In this document: piece by piece, positions 1-8,360 of the stretch
Layout of the letters: every line of letters starts with the position of its first letter
How positions within the stretch are numbered: position 1 is the stretch's first letter
Assembly: GCA_036676235.1 (NCBI GenBank)
Contig: JAKFDI010000020.1
Coordinates: forward strand, 17,228-81,227
DNA length: 64,000 bases
Reading direction: 5' to 3'
Origin: JAKFDI01 sp036676235
GTDB lineage: Bacteria > Pseudomonadota > Gammaproteobacteria > Burkholderiales > Burkholderiaceae_C
Made by a program: the position numbers and the translations under genes
Notes under the pieces: model-generated
The model's input: only the letters and a program-made list of their open reading frames with translations
Database searches by the model: none
What the model was told of the DNA's origin: nothing

Positions 1-171
1 CTCGGGTTCGACCAGGCGCTCCAGCAGCGCGTACTCGCGGTACTTCGGGTGCTTCTCGATGAACGGCCACAGGCTGGTCATCACCTCCTTGACGGCCTGC
101 TGGAATTCACTCTGGTTCGGATCGCGGCGCGCGATCGACGACAGGAACTGATCGACGGTGGTGGACTGCAA
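1..171 (-). CDS. gdhA: NADP-type glutamate dehydrogenase, N-terminal part (cut by window edge)
   Basis: Only the first 57 codons lie in the window and the reading frame is open to base 1. Glutamate dehydrogenase interconverts 2-oxoglutarate plus ammonium and glutamate in the cytoplasm. The visible peptide runs through RRDPNQSEFQQAVKEV and ends in LLERLVEPE, which matches the start of hexameric bacterial GdhA closely. No ATG lies in frame nearby; TTG at 171-169 aligns with the usual GdhA N-terminus and has a weak GAGG upstream, so a TTG start is inferred. The C-terminal catalytic part is not visible. Confidence 0.85.
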   Translation of the reverse strand, partial: MQSTTVDQFLSSIARRDPNQSEFQQAVKEVMTSLWPFIEKHPKYREYALLERLVEPE

Positions 172-361
172 CGGAGGTGCCTCGCGAAGTGCGTTGGGTC
201 GAACGAAAAGAACAACCGAAAGGGGGCGCTCATTCTAGGCACCCGCTTGGTGCGCCCCGCCTTCCGGCGGGCCGGTTTACGCCGGCGTCGTGAAGCCTTT
301 CCGCTCGCCCCTAGACTCGACGGCACGCACAGCCCCTCACCCCTCGACCTCGTCGCGACCC

Positions 362-2092
362 ATGCCGCATTCGCTTTCGCTGATCACGACATTGGCCGTC
401 GGTTTCGGGTTGGCCCTCGTGTTCGGCTTCGTGGCGGTGCGCCTGAAGATGCCGGCGCTGGTGGGCTACCTGATGGCGGGCGTGGCGATCGGGCCGGCCA
501 CGCCGGGCTTCGTGGCCGATGTCGAGATCGCCGGCCAGCTTGCCGAGATCGGCGTGATGCTGCTGATGTTCGGTGTCGGGCTGCACTTCTCGCTGGGTGA
601 TCTGCTGTCGGTGCGCAAGGTGGCGCTGCCCGGCGCGGTGGTGCAGATCGTGGCTGCCACGGCGCTGGGCGCGGGCGTGGCGCTGTGGTGGGGCTGGTCG
701 TGGGGCGGCGCCATCGTCTTCGGCCTCACGCTGTCGTGCGCGAGCACCGTGGTGCTGCTCAAGGCGCTGGAGACGCTGGGCATCGTCGACTCGATGAACG
801 GGCGCATCGCGGTGGGCTGGCTGGTGGTGGAAGACCTCGCGATGGTGCTGGTGCTGGTGCTGCTGCCGGCGCTGGCCGGCCTGATGGGCGGCGCCGGCAA
901 CACCGACGCAGCATCCCCCGGCCTGTGGCGCACGCTGGTCACCACGCTGGCCGAGGTGGCGGCCTTCATCGCCTTCATGCTGATCGTCGGGCGGCGGGTG
1001 TTCCCGTGGCTCTTGTGGCAGGTCACGCGCACCGGTTCGCGCGAGCTGTTCACGCTGTGCGTGGTGGCCGCGGCGGTGAGCATCGCCTACACCGCGTCGA
1101 TGCTGTTCGGCGTGTCGTTCGCGCTGGGCGCCTTCTTTGCCGGCATGGTGCTGCGCGAATCCGAGTTCAGCCACCGCGCCGCCGACGAGACGCTGCCCCT
1201 GCGCGATGCGTTCTCGGTGCTGTTCTTCGTGTCGGTGGGCATGCTGTTCGACCCGCAGGTGCTGGTCGACCACCCGCTGCAGCTGGTGGCGGTGCTGGCC
1301 ATCATCCTGGTCGGCAAGTCGGTCGCGGCGGCAGTGCTGGTGCTGCTGCTGCGCTATCCGCTGAACACGGCGCTCACGGTGAGCGCGAGCCTCGCGCAGA
1401 TCGGCGAGTTCTCGTTCATCCTGGCCGCGCTCGGCGTGTCGCTGCAGATCATGCCGCCGGCCGGGCAGAGCCTGGTGCTGGCGGGCGCGCTCATCACCAT
1501 CGCGATCAACCCGCTCATGTTCTCGATCATCCCGCCGGTGCAGCGCTGGTTCCGCCAGAACCCGGCGCTCTTGCGCAAGATCGAGCATGTGCACGATCCG
1601 CTGGCCGAGCTGCCCGAGGCCACCGACCGCAAGTTCCTCTCCAAGCAGGTGGTGATCGTCGGGTTCGGGCGGGTGGGCCGCGGCATTGCCAAGGCGCTGG
1701 CCGAGCGCGGCATTCCCTACGTGGTGGCCGAGCAGAACCGCGAACTCGTCGAGCGCCTGCGCGAAGCCGGCACGCCGGCCGTGGCCGGCAACGCGGTCGA
1801 GCCGGCGACGCTGATCCAGGCCCACATCGCCCACGCCCGCATGCTCGTCATCGCCACGCCCGAGACGGTGGAAGTGCGCCAGATGGCCGAGACCGCGCGC
1901 ATGCTGAACCCCGACATCGAAGTGATCGTGCGCACGCACAACGAGGAAGAGGCCGCGCTGCTGGAGCGCGAGCACGCCGGCAAGGCCTTCGTTGGCGAGC
2001 GCGAGCTGGCGCTGGCAATGACCGACTACGTGGTCAAGCGGGTGACGCAGCGGCCTGCCGTCCAGCGCCACGCGGCCGGCGCGAAGCGCTGA
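362..2092 (+). CDS. ybaL: YbaL-type CPA2 cation/proton antiporter with TrkA-N domain
   Basis: 576-residue inner-membrane protein. The first ~400 residues are a series of hydrophobic segments typical of the CPA2 (Kef/YbaL) antiporter family, including LVGYLMAGVAIGPATPGFVA near the N-terminus, which resembles E. coli YbaL. From about residue 428 comes a cytoplasmic RCK/TrkA-N domain starting VVIVGFGRVGRG, a Rossmann nucleotide-binding loop. Family role: K+ or other monovalent cation efflux coupled to proton entry, gated by a nucleotide or thiol ligand; the actual ion cannot be read from the sequence. ATG at 362 was chosen because the residues before it do not resemble the family. No operon partner is evident. 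Confidence 0.85.
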   Translation: MPHSLSLITTLAVGFGLALVFGFVAVRLKMPALVGYLMAGVAIGPATPGFVADVEIAGQLAEIGVMLLMFGVGLHFSLGDLLSVRKVALPGAVVQIVAATALGAGVALWWGWSWGGAIVFGLTLSCASTVVLLKALETLGIVDSMNGRIAVGWLVVEDLAMVLVLVLLPALAGLMGGAGNTDAASPGLWRTLVTTLAEVAAFIAFMLIVGRRVFPWLLWQVTRTGSRELFTLCVVAAAVSIAYTASMLFGVSFALGAFFAGMVLRESEFSHRAADETLPLRDAFSVLFFVSVGMLFDPQVLVDHPLQLVAVLAIILVGKSVAAAVLVLLLRYPLNTALTVSASLAQIGEFSFILAALGVSLQIMPPAGQSLVLAGALITIAINPLMFSIIPPVQRWFRQNPALLRKIEHVHDPLAELPEATDRKFLSKQVVIVGFGRVGRGIAKALAERGIPYVVAEQNRELVERLREAGTPAVAGNAVEPATLIQAHIAHARMLVIATPETVEVRQMAETARMLNPDIEVIVRTHNEEEAALLEREHAGKAFVGERELALAMTDYVVKRVTQRPAVQRHAAGAKR

Positions 2093-2153
2093 GGCACCGC
2101 CTGCGGGCACATCGGTTGCCGGCCCTGCAGACAGCCACTGCGAAGGAGACCCC

Positions 2154-2402
2154 ATGGGCGGCACACATCCCACGCCGGACGACATCGAGTCCATCTACCA
2201 CCAGCTGACCCGCGGCCTCGGCCACGAGGCCGTCAACGACGACAACGTGTTTGAACTCATCCGCCGCGCCGAGATGGACGGCCGCAGCGTGCTGGCGAAG
2301 GAGCTGCGCGAATGGCAGGCGCCGTGCAGCGACGGCAGCAACGGCGTGCCGAGCACGATCAAGCCGACCAAGGGCTTCAACCGCGAGAACGTGAAGCACT
2401 GA
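2154..2402 (+). CDS. Small hypothetical protein
   Basis: 82 residues, hydrophilic, with no signal peptide or membrane segment. A good AAGGAG ribosome site lies 5 bases before the ATG, and codon use is like the neighbours, which supports real translation. The N-terminus contains PDDIESIYHQLTRGLGHEA and the C-terminus is rich in Lys and Asn. I do not recognise a family. It follows the antiporter by 61 bp on the same strand and could be cotranscribed with it. Confidence 0.6.
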   Translation: MGGTHPTPDDIESIYHQLTRGLGHEAVNDDNVFELIRRAEMDGRSVLAKELREWQAPCSDGSNGVPSTIKPTKGFNRENVKH

Positions 2403-2520
2403 CCACGAACCACTGATCTGCGCTGCGCGGCAGATCGGCTGCGCCGGCAGACAGATCGTGCGCGCGCCGGGCGCCGGCGCTTCTCCATGATGGGTAGCCC
2501 CCGATTCATGGAGACGACGA

Positions 2521-3900
2521 ATGGACCCGACGACTGCCCGCGGCGCCGCCGTGCTGGTGCATGGCGCTTGGCACGGCGCCTGGACGTATGAACGCATCGT
2601 GCCGCGCCTGGCCGCCGCCGGCCTGTTCGCCGTGGCGCGCGACCTGCCGGCGCACGGGTTGAATGCGCGCTTTCCGGCCGGCTACATCAACCGCTCGACC
2701 GCATCGCCGACCTGGGGCGCCGATCCCTCGCCGGTGGCCGCGGTCAGCCTGGACGATTACGTTGACAGCGTTTCGGCCACCGTCGACGCGGTGCGCGCGC
2801 TCGGCTTCGCGCGCGTCACGCTCGTCGGCCACAGCATGGGCGGCGTGGTGCTCACGGCGCTGGGCGAACGCTGCCCCGAGAAGATCGAGCGCCTGGTCTA
2901 CCTGAGCGCCTTCATGCCCGCGCGCGGCGTGCCGGCCGTGGCCTACATCGGCGCGCCGGAGAACGCCGGCGAACAGGTCGGCCCGCTGCTGATGGCCGAC
3001 CCGCGCGAGATCGGCGCGCTGCGCATCGACCATCGCAGCGCCGATGCGGCCTATCGCGACGGCATCCGCCGGGCCTTCTACGGCGACCTGCCCGCCGACG
3101 CGGCGCAGGCGGCGCTGCAGGCGCACGGCGCCAGCTTCTTCCGCGACCTGCAGCACGACGTGCGCCTGCTCGGCGAGGAGACCGAGCAAGCCCTGGCCGA
3201 ACTGGTGGCGCAGGGCCTCGTCACCTGCGACACCTTCGCCGGCCTGCGCGCGCTGGTGATGCCCGCCGAGCGGCGCAACAAGCTGCGCCGGCGCCGCCCC
3301 GGCCACGACCCCATCGACGAGGCGGGCCGCTGGTCGCTCACGCGCCGGTCACGCCCGCCGCAGGAGTCGCCCGGCGCGCTGGCCGAGCCGCACGTCGACC
3401 ACATCGCGCGCGTGCTGCTGCGCCGCTACGGCGTGGTCTTCCGCCGGCTGCTCGAACGCGAGGAAGGCCTGCCGCCGTGGCGCGATCTGCACTACGTCTA
3501 CCGCCGCCTCGAAGCCAGAGGCGAAGTGCGCGGCGGCCGCTTCGTGAGCGGCTTCTCGGGCGAGCAGTTCGCGCTGCCCGAGGCGGCCACGGGCCTGCGC
3601 CGCACGGCGAAGGTCGAAGGGCGCGAGCGCGTCGCGATCAGCGCTGTCGACCCGCTCAATCTCGCGGGCATCCTCACCCCTGGCGAGAAGATCCCGCGCC
3701 TGCCGGGCAACCGCCTGCTGTTCGAGGGCGGCGTGCCGATCGCGGTGCAGAGCGGCGGCGAGGTGCGCTACCTCGTCACGCTCGATGAAGCGGCGCAGTG
3801 GGAAGCGCGCAAGCTGCTGATTCGCCGCGAGGGGGCGGGGCGGCTCGCGCCAGGCGCGCGACCGTCACCCCCGGCCGCAACTGCCGCAACGACGGCATGA
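2521..3900 (+). CDS. Chimeric ORF: truncated alpha/beta hydrolase fused to C-terminal part of Lhr helicase
   Basis: One open frame of 459 residues made of two unrelated parts. Residues 1-~200 are an alpha/beta hydrolase: VHGAWHGAW near the start and the nucleophile elbow GHSMGG with Ser105. The third of the fold that should carry the catalytic His is missing. From about residue 201 the sequence changes to the C-terminal region of an Lhr-type DEAD/DEAH helicase (GASFFRDL, ELVAQGLVTCDTFAGLRAL, RVLLRRYGVVFRRLLERE, SGEQFALPEA, DPLNLAGILTPGEKIPRLPG). The helicase motor domains are absent. The switch lies near 3105-3135 with no frame loss. The last 125 bp overlap the opposing deacylase gene. A deletion that joined two neighbouring genes is the simplest reading; an assembly error is possible. 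The product is probably neither a working hydrolase nor a helicase. Confidence 0.7.
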   Translation: MDPTTARGAAVLVHGAWHGAWTYERIVPRLAAAGLFAVARDLPAHGLNARFPAGYINRSTASPTWGADPSPVAAVSLDDYVDSVSATVDAVRALGFARVTLVGHSMGGVVLTALGERCPEKIERLVYLSAFMPARGVPAVAYIGAPENAGEQVGPLLMADPREIGALRIDHRSADAAYRDGIRRAFYGDLPADAAQAALQAHGASFFRDLQHDVRLLGEETEQALAELVAQGLVTCDTFAGLRALVMPAERRNKLRRRRPGHDPIDEAGRWSLTRRSRPPQESPGALAEPHVDHIARVLLRRYGVVFRRLLEREEGLPPWRDLHYVYRRLEARGEVRGGRFVSGFSGEQFALPEAATGLRRTAKVEGRERVAISAVDPLNLAGILTPGEKIPRLPGNRLLFEGGVPIAVQSGGEVRYLVTLDEAAQWEARKLLIRREGAGRLAPGARPSPPAATAATTA

Positions 3901-4780
3901 CGAGCACGCAATCGTCGTAGGGCGTCACCACCGCCCGGCCGGCATCCCGGGCGATGAGGGTGCCGGCCCGTTCGATCACTTCCAGCCCGGTGAAGGCGCC
4001 GGTGAACGTGAAGTCCATGCTGCGTGCCACCACGGCGTCGGTGACCGACAGCACCGTCTGCGCCGGCGGTTTCGGCCTCAGCCAGGATGACGGGATCCGT
4101 TCGCCGTCGACGACTTCGGACAGCATCAGAAAGCGTGCCACCGCGTCGAGTGCCACGGCGTGGCTGGCGGGATCGAAGTGAAACCCCGCTTCGAGCAGGA
4201 GGGCGAGGGCGTCTGGCCGGCCGTCGGGCGCGAACTGCGCGTAGTCGCGCAGACGGCAGCCATCGCTGTGGCCGGCATCGACGACCACATGTTGCGGCGC
4301 GCCGAGCCGGCGAGCCAGGGCCAGATGCCTCGTGGACGACCCGGCCAGCAGCAGCGCCGCGCCAGGCTCGTGCATGGAATGCAGATCGAGCAGCCAGTCC
4401 GCCTCGCTGAGAAAGGGCAGCAGCTCGCGCGCGCGCCGGCACTCCACCGTGTCGTGCGCGCCCAGCCGCTCGGCCGTCCAGACGCGGTTCATGTCTTCGT
4501 CCACGAAACGCGACGCATCGGGTGATGCGGGGTCGAAGCGGTCGAAGGCGGCGAGGTTGCACAGCACCAGCGTGAGGCTGCCCACGCGCGGCCGCAACCC
4601 GGCGTCCAGCAGCGCGGCTATTGCCGTCGCGCCGCTGAACTCGTTGCCGTGCAGCAGCGCCGTCACGACGACACGCCGGCCTGGACGAGCGGAATCGAAA
4701 TGCCACACACCTTCGACACCGGTGTTGCCCGCTCGCCAGCGCGCGATGTCGGGCGCGGTGGGGATTGCCGTGCCGCGCAT
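3776..4780 (-). CDS. Succinylglutamate desuccinylase/aspartoacylase family (M14) deacylase
   Basis: 334 residues. The zinc-peptidase-like fold is shown by LLHGNEFSG (zinc ligands His44 and Glu47), the DMNRVW segment and DLHSMHEPGA, all typical of the AstE/AspA branch of family M14, which removes acyl groups from amino acids. The C-terminal beta domain (TGAFTGLEVIERAGTLIARD) is also typical. The substrate is unknown; no arginine succinyltransferase genes are nearby, so AstE proper is unlikely. The ATG lies 2 bp after the stop of the Bug receptor gene, so the two are almost certainly cotranscribed, suggesting that the receptor delivers an acyl amino acid or related acid. Its 3' end overlaps the chimeric ORF on the other strand. 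Confidence 0.8.
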   Translation of the reverse strand: MRGTAIPTAPDIARWRAGNTGVEGVWHFDSARPGRRVVVTALLHGNEFSGATAIAALLDAGLRPRVGSLTLVLCNLAAFDRFDPASPDASRFVDEDMNRVWTAERLGAHDTVECRRARELLPFLSEADWLLDLHSMHEPGAALLLAGSSTRHLALARRLGAPQHVVVDAGHSDGCRLRDYAQFAPDGRPDALALLLEAGFHFDPASHAVALDAVARFLMLSEVVDGERIPSSWLRPKPPAQTVLSVTDAVVARSMDFTFTGAFTGLEVIERAGTLIARDAGRAVVTPYDDCVLVMPSLRQLRPGVTVARLARAAPPPRGESAACALPTAPLHRA

Positions 4781-4782
4781 CG

Positions 4783-5757
4783 TCAGTTGGACGCGATGTT
4801 GGCGAAGCTCACGATGGGCTTGAACTTCTCGATCTCGCTTTTCAGCAGCTTCTCGAAGTCGGCGTCTTCGTTCAACGCCATGCCCGCGTCCTGCAGCTTT
4901 TTGCGCACCTCGGGCTCCTTGACGACGGCGTTCAGCTCGGCGCGCAGCCGGCCCACGATGGCCGCCGGCGTGCCGGCCGGCGCGAGCACGCCGAACAGCA
5001 CGCTGATGTCCAGGCCCTTCAGTGCAGGCAACTCGGCGAGCGCCGGAATGTCGGGCGCCGTGGCGTTGCGCTCGGGCGACGTGACGCCGAGCGCCTTCAT
5101 GCGCCCGTCCTTGATGTAGGGCAGCGCGCTGGAGAGCATGAACACGCCGTAGTCCACCTGGCCGCCGAGCAGATCGGTGGTCATGGACGCGGCCCCGCGG
5201 TAGGGAATGTGGGTCATGAAGACGTTCGCCTTCTTCTTCACCATCTCGCCGGCCAGATGCAGGGGCGTGCCGACGCCGGCTGACGCATACGTCGCGCGGC
5301 CCGGATGCTTCGACAGGTGGCCGATGAACTCGCCTGCCGTGGCGACCGGGTTCATCTTGCCGGTCACGAGCACCATCGGCTGGCTGCCCACCAGGCCGAT
5401 CGGCAGCAGGTCGCGGGTCGGGACGAAGCTCGGGTTCTTCTGGGTCAGGTGATTGATGCCGATCTCGCTGGTCGATCCCATCAGCAAGGTGTAGCCGTCG
5501 TTCGCCGCAGCGGCGACCTTGCGCGCGGCAATGGTGCCGCCGGCGCCCGCCGCGTTCTCGATGACGATGGTCTGCCCGAGGCGCTTGCCGAGCGGTGGCG
5601 CGATCACGCGCGCCACGAGGTCGACGCTGCCGCCCGGCTGGTAGCCCACCATCAAGGTGATGGGCTTGTCGGGATAGGCACCGGGCTGCGCCGACGCGAG
5701 ACAGGGAACGATGGCGGCGAGGGCGACGCCAAGAAGGCGGATGGGGTGAATGGACAT
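4783..5757 (-). CDS. Bug-family tripartite tricarboxylate transporter receptor
   Basis: 324 residues with a Sec signal peptide (hydrophobic LLGVALAAIVPCLASAQ), then PDKPITLMVGYQPGGSVDLVAR, the hallmark opening of Bug periplasmic receptors. Such proteins bind small carboxylates or amides and usually feed TctAB-type membrane transporters. No tctA or tctB gene is present here, as is common for the many orphan Bug genes of Burkholderiales. The start at 5757 was preferred over an upstream ATG because AGGAG sits 8 bases before it and the signal peptide follows at once. It lies between a LysR gene (78 bp upstream, same strand) and the deacylase. Confidence 0.88.
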   Translation of the reverse strand: MSIHPIRLLGVALAAIVPCLASAQPGAYPDKPITLMVGYQPGGSVDLVARVIAPPLGKRLGQTIVIENAAGAGGTIAARKVAAAANDGYTLLMGSTSEIGINHLTQKNPSFVPTRDLLPIGLVGSQPMVLVTGKMNPVATAGEFIGHLSKHPGRATYASAGVGTPLHLAGEMVKKKANVFMTHIPYRGAASMTTDLLGGQVDYGVFMLSSALPYIKDGRMKALGVTSPERNATAPDIPALAELPALKGLDISVLFGVLAPAGTPAAIVGRLRAELNAVVKEPEVRKKLQDAGMALNEDADFEKLLKSEIEKFKPIVSFANIASN

Positions 5758-5835
5758 GCGGCTTCTCCTGAATGGGTGCCGCCATTGTTCGAACCGGGCC
5801 CTCGCCCTTTCATGCCGATTCGGCACTGCCCGGTG

Positions 5836-6729
5836 CTATTTCGATTCGACGGTTGCGGCCCAGGCGTCCTCGCAAGCGGCCGGGAGCCGGCCACGGCGCC
5901 GGTACAGGCGCACCTCGAAGCGCACACGTTCTTCGTCCGTGCCGAGCGGCATCAGCAGCTTGCGGCGGCAGTCGTCGGCCACCAGGCCCCAGGGCAACCA
6001 GGCCACGCCGAGGCCCTTGGCCGCGAACTCCTGCATCGCGTCGGCCGAATCGCACTGGATCCAGGGGCGCAGGCGATGGGCGCCCTGGCGGTTGAGCAGG
6101 TGGTCCGCCAGCAGCCGGCTCAGTGCCAGCGTCGGCGCATAGGTGAGCAGGGGCGCCGGCTTCGCATCGTTCAAGCCGTAGCGCGGGTTGCCCGCGGCCG
6201 AAGCGCGCGTCACCGGCACCAGCGCTTCAGTGCCCATGCTGAAGAACTTGAAGCGACGCGCATCGAGCTTGAGCGCGAGGCTCGGATGGTGGTAGGTCAG
6301 CAGGAAATGCGCGTCGCCGGATTCGAGCACCCGAACCACATCGAACAGGGATCCGGTCGCCACACGCACGGGCCGATCGCCGAGCGTGCCGCGCAAGCCG
6401 GCAATCCAGTCCGCGCACATCGTGCGCGCGAGCGTGCGGCCCGTGACCACCGTCAGCGGGGCTGCGTCCGCATCCCGGCGATGCCAGTGGGAACGCAGAT
6501 CCACGAGTTCGGCCAGTGCCGGCTGCAGGCAATCAACCAGTTGCACGCCGGCCTCGGTCAGCTCGAGCGTGGGCGCCTCGCGGTCGATGAGCGGCACGCC
6601 GGCCCATTGTTCGAGGGCGCGGATTCGCCGGCCGAACGCCGGCTGCGTGACGTTGCGGCGCTGCGCGGCATGCGTGAAGCTGCCGGTCTCGGCGAGCGCG
6701 GCCAGGTCGTCGAGCCATTTGAGTTGCAT
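5836..6729 (-). CDS. LysR-family transcriptional regulator
   Basis: 297 residues. The N-terminal winged helix-turn-helix is clear: WLDDLAALAETGSFTHAAQ, then NVTQPAFGRRIRALE. The remainder is a LysR substrate-binding domain with the usual two-lobed pattern. It lies just upstream of the Bug receptor and deacylase genes in the same direction, so it probably controls them and may be partly cotranscribed. The effector is unknown. The MQLKWLDD start fits the family; longer in-frame extensions upstream are low-complexity and unlikely to be coding. Confidence 0.87.
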   Translation of the reverse strand: MQLKWLDDLAALAETGSFTHAAQRRNVTQPAFGRRIRALEQWAGVPLIDREAPTLELTEAGVQLVDCLQPALAELVDLRSHWHRRDADAAPLTVVTGRTLARTMCADWIAGLRGTLGDRPVRVATGSLFDVVRVLESGDAHFLLTYHHPSLALKLDARRFKFFSMGTEALVPVTRASAAGNPRYGLNDAKPAPLLTYAPTLALSRLLADHLLNRQGAHRLRPWIQCDSADAMQEFAAKGLGVAWLPWGLVADDCRRKLLMPLGTDEERVRFEVRLYRRRGRLPAACEDAWAATVESK

Positions 6730-7035
6730 GCCGCGAAGAATAGAGGGCTCAGCAGCGTGGCGGCGGCGAAGCGGGCGACGGCCTCGCACCGCGCCAAGGC
6801 CGGCCTGAGCGAGCGGGGGAATCCGATCCGATCGGGCCGCTCTTCGTGATGGATCACGCGAAGTTCGCTGATTCATCGCCGCGAATCCGCGACTGGCAGA
6901 CCGAATCGAGCGCAGCGCGCTCAAAGTGCCGGCTTCCATGCGCAGACAACGAGCATCGGCACGGGTTGATCCAGCGACCCCTCTGCCATGCAACGGCCGT
7001 GCAGCCACCACAACCGCGGAACGCGCAGCGACCCG
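6730..7035. other. Intergenic region between LysR and CAP-domain genes, no gene seen
   Basis: 306 bp between two divergently transcribed genes. It must hold the promoter of the LysR gene and that of the lipoprotein gene. I see no clear consensus promoter, RNA gene or repeat. Short ORFs here look like random high-GC frames. Confidence 0.6.
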
Positions 7036-8127
7036 ATGACGTCCTCAATGCATTCAAAACTCTCGATCCTCGCCCTCGCCCTCGCCGTGGCACTCACCGC
7101 CTGCGGTGGCGGCGGTGGCAGCAACGCGCCAGGCACCGACCCCGGCTCCACGCTGCCCGGTGACACAAGCCCCGGCGGATCGGGCGGCGGCGCTGGCACG
7201 ACGCCTTCGTCTCCCATCCAGACCATGGTTCCCGCCGCAAACTACGCGCCCGGCAGCGGTGAGGCCGCCGTCTATGCGCTGCTCAACGCCGAGCGCGCGC
7301 GTTGCGGCTTCGGGCTGCTCACCCAGAACAACACGCTCGATCTGGCGGCGGGCGACGCCGTGAACTACTGGAAGCTGCGCTTGCAGGAATCGGACGCTGC
7401 GGCACTCGCCTACGCCCACATCCAGGATCCCGATGCCAGCGGATTCACCGGTAGGTTCCCGCAGGACCGCGCGGCCAACCATGGTTTCTCCGGTGCTGTG
7501 CACGAGAGCCTGGTGCGCCAGAGCGCGTCCGCGCCCCCACCCGAATCCGCCGAACAAACCGCCAATCGCCTCGCGCGGGCCCTGCTCGGAAGCGTGTATC
7601 ACATGCACATGCTCATGCGCGGGCACACGAACGTCGGCATCGCCTATGCAAGCGAGATTCGCTCTGCGAGCGACAGGTACTACTACAGCGTCACGCTCGA
7701 GCTCGGCGTTCCCGCGGGCACGGGCGAACAGGACTCACTCGACCTGCGCACCTACCCTTGCGACGGATCGGCGGCTGCAAACGCCCAGTTCAAGCCCGGG
7801 GGGGAGTCCCCCAACCCGGCGCCGGATCTCGGACAGAACACGATCGTCGGTACTCCGATCCTGTTGCAGTCCGGAATCGGCACGAAGCTGGGCGTCACGT
7901 CGTACACGATCGCGCCCGCTTCCGGTGGCACGGCTGTCGCTGCCCGGGTCATCACAGCTGCCAATGACGTGCAGCTCATGATCAGGTCCGACAACACCGC
8001 ATTCCTCCTGCCCCTCAGTCCTCTGGTCGCCGGACAGCCGTACCGCGTGGACATCACCGTCACCATCGACGCGGGAGCGCCCATCACCCGCCACTTCACG
8101 TTCACGCCGGTCGACGGCGCCGCGTAG
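7036..8127 (+). CDS. CAP/SCP-domain lipoprotein
   Basis: 363 residues. The N-terminus is a lipoprotein signal with lipobox LTAC (Cys23), followed by a Gly/Pro/Ser-rich linker. From about residue 75 there is a CAP/SCP-like domain: VYALLNAERARCGFGLL, then a His-containing segment YHMHMLMRGHTNVGIAY, as in bacterial CAP proteins (PR-1-like, extracytoplasmic). The last ~100 residues resemble an Ig-like beta domain (VAGQPYRVDITVTID). Probable location: lipid-anchored and facing periplasm or outside; function unknown. ATG at 7048 is an equally possible start and gives the same lipoprotein. Confidence 0.72.
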   Translation: MTSSMHSKLSILALALAVALTACGGGGGSNAPGTDPGSTLPGDTSPGGSGGGAGTTPSSPIQTMVPAANYAPGSGEAAVYALLNAERARCGFGLLTQNNTLDLAAGDAVNYWKLRLQESDAAALAYAHIQDPDASGFTGRFPQDRAANHGFSGAVHESLVRQSASAPPPESAEQTANRLARALLGSVYHMHMLMRGHTNVGIAYASEIRSASDRYYYSVTLELGVPAGTGEQDSLDLRTYPCDGSAAANAQFKPGGESPNPAPDLGQNTIVGTPILLQSGIGTKLGVTSYTIAPASGGTAVAARVITAANDVQLMIRSDNTAFLLPLSPLVAGQPYRVDITVTIDAGAPITRHFTFTPVDGAA

Positions 8128-8360
8128 CCCCGGTGTTGCCGGGATCCAGGGAACCCGCCACCGAAGCTGTCCGACATCTCCGCACCGGAATGTGTCTGGG
8201 CTCGCGAGGCCATCCGCTGCGACGCGGGCGTCATCGTCTCAGCCGCCTCGGTGGGCTACTTCGCGGCGAGCCAAGTGCAAACCCTGTCGTGATTCATGTC
8301 GACAGACAACAGGCGCGAAACGCCGGACGATGACCGAAGCGTCACTTCGCCGGAGGAACC

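Noticed and set aside
49..600. 183-codon plus-strand open frame
   Set aside because: It runs antisense to gdhA and into the antiporter gene in another frame; no recognisable family.
311..2194. 627-codon minus-strand open frame opposite the antiporter
   Set aside because: His/Arg/Gln-rich product typical of an antisense frame of a high-GC gene; the plus strand encodes a clear antiporter.
2415..2436. 7-bp stem-loop after the small gene at 2154
   Set aside because: No T run and a large loop; not convincing as a terminator.
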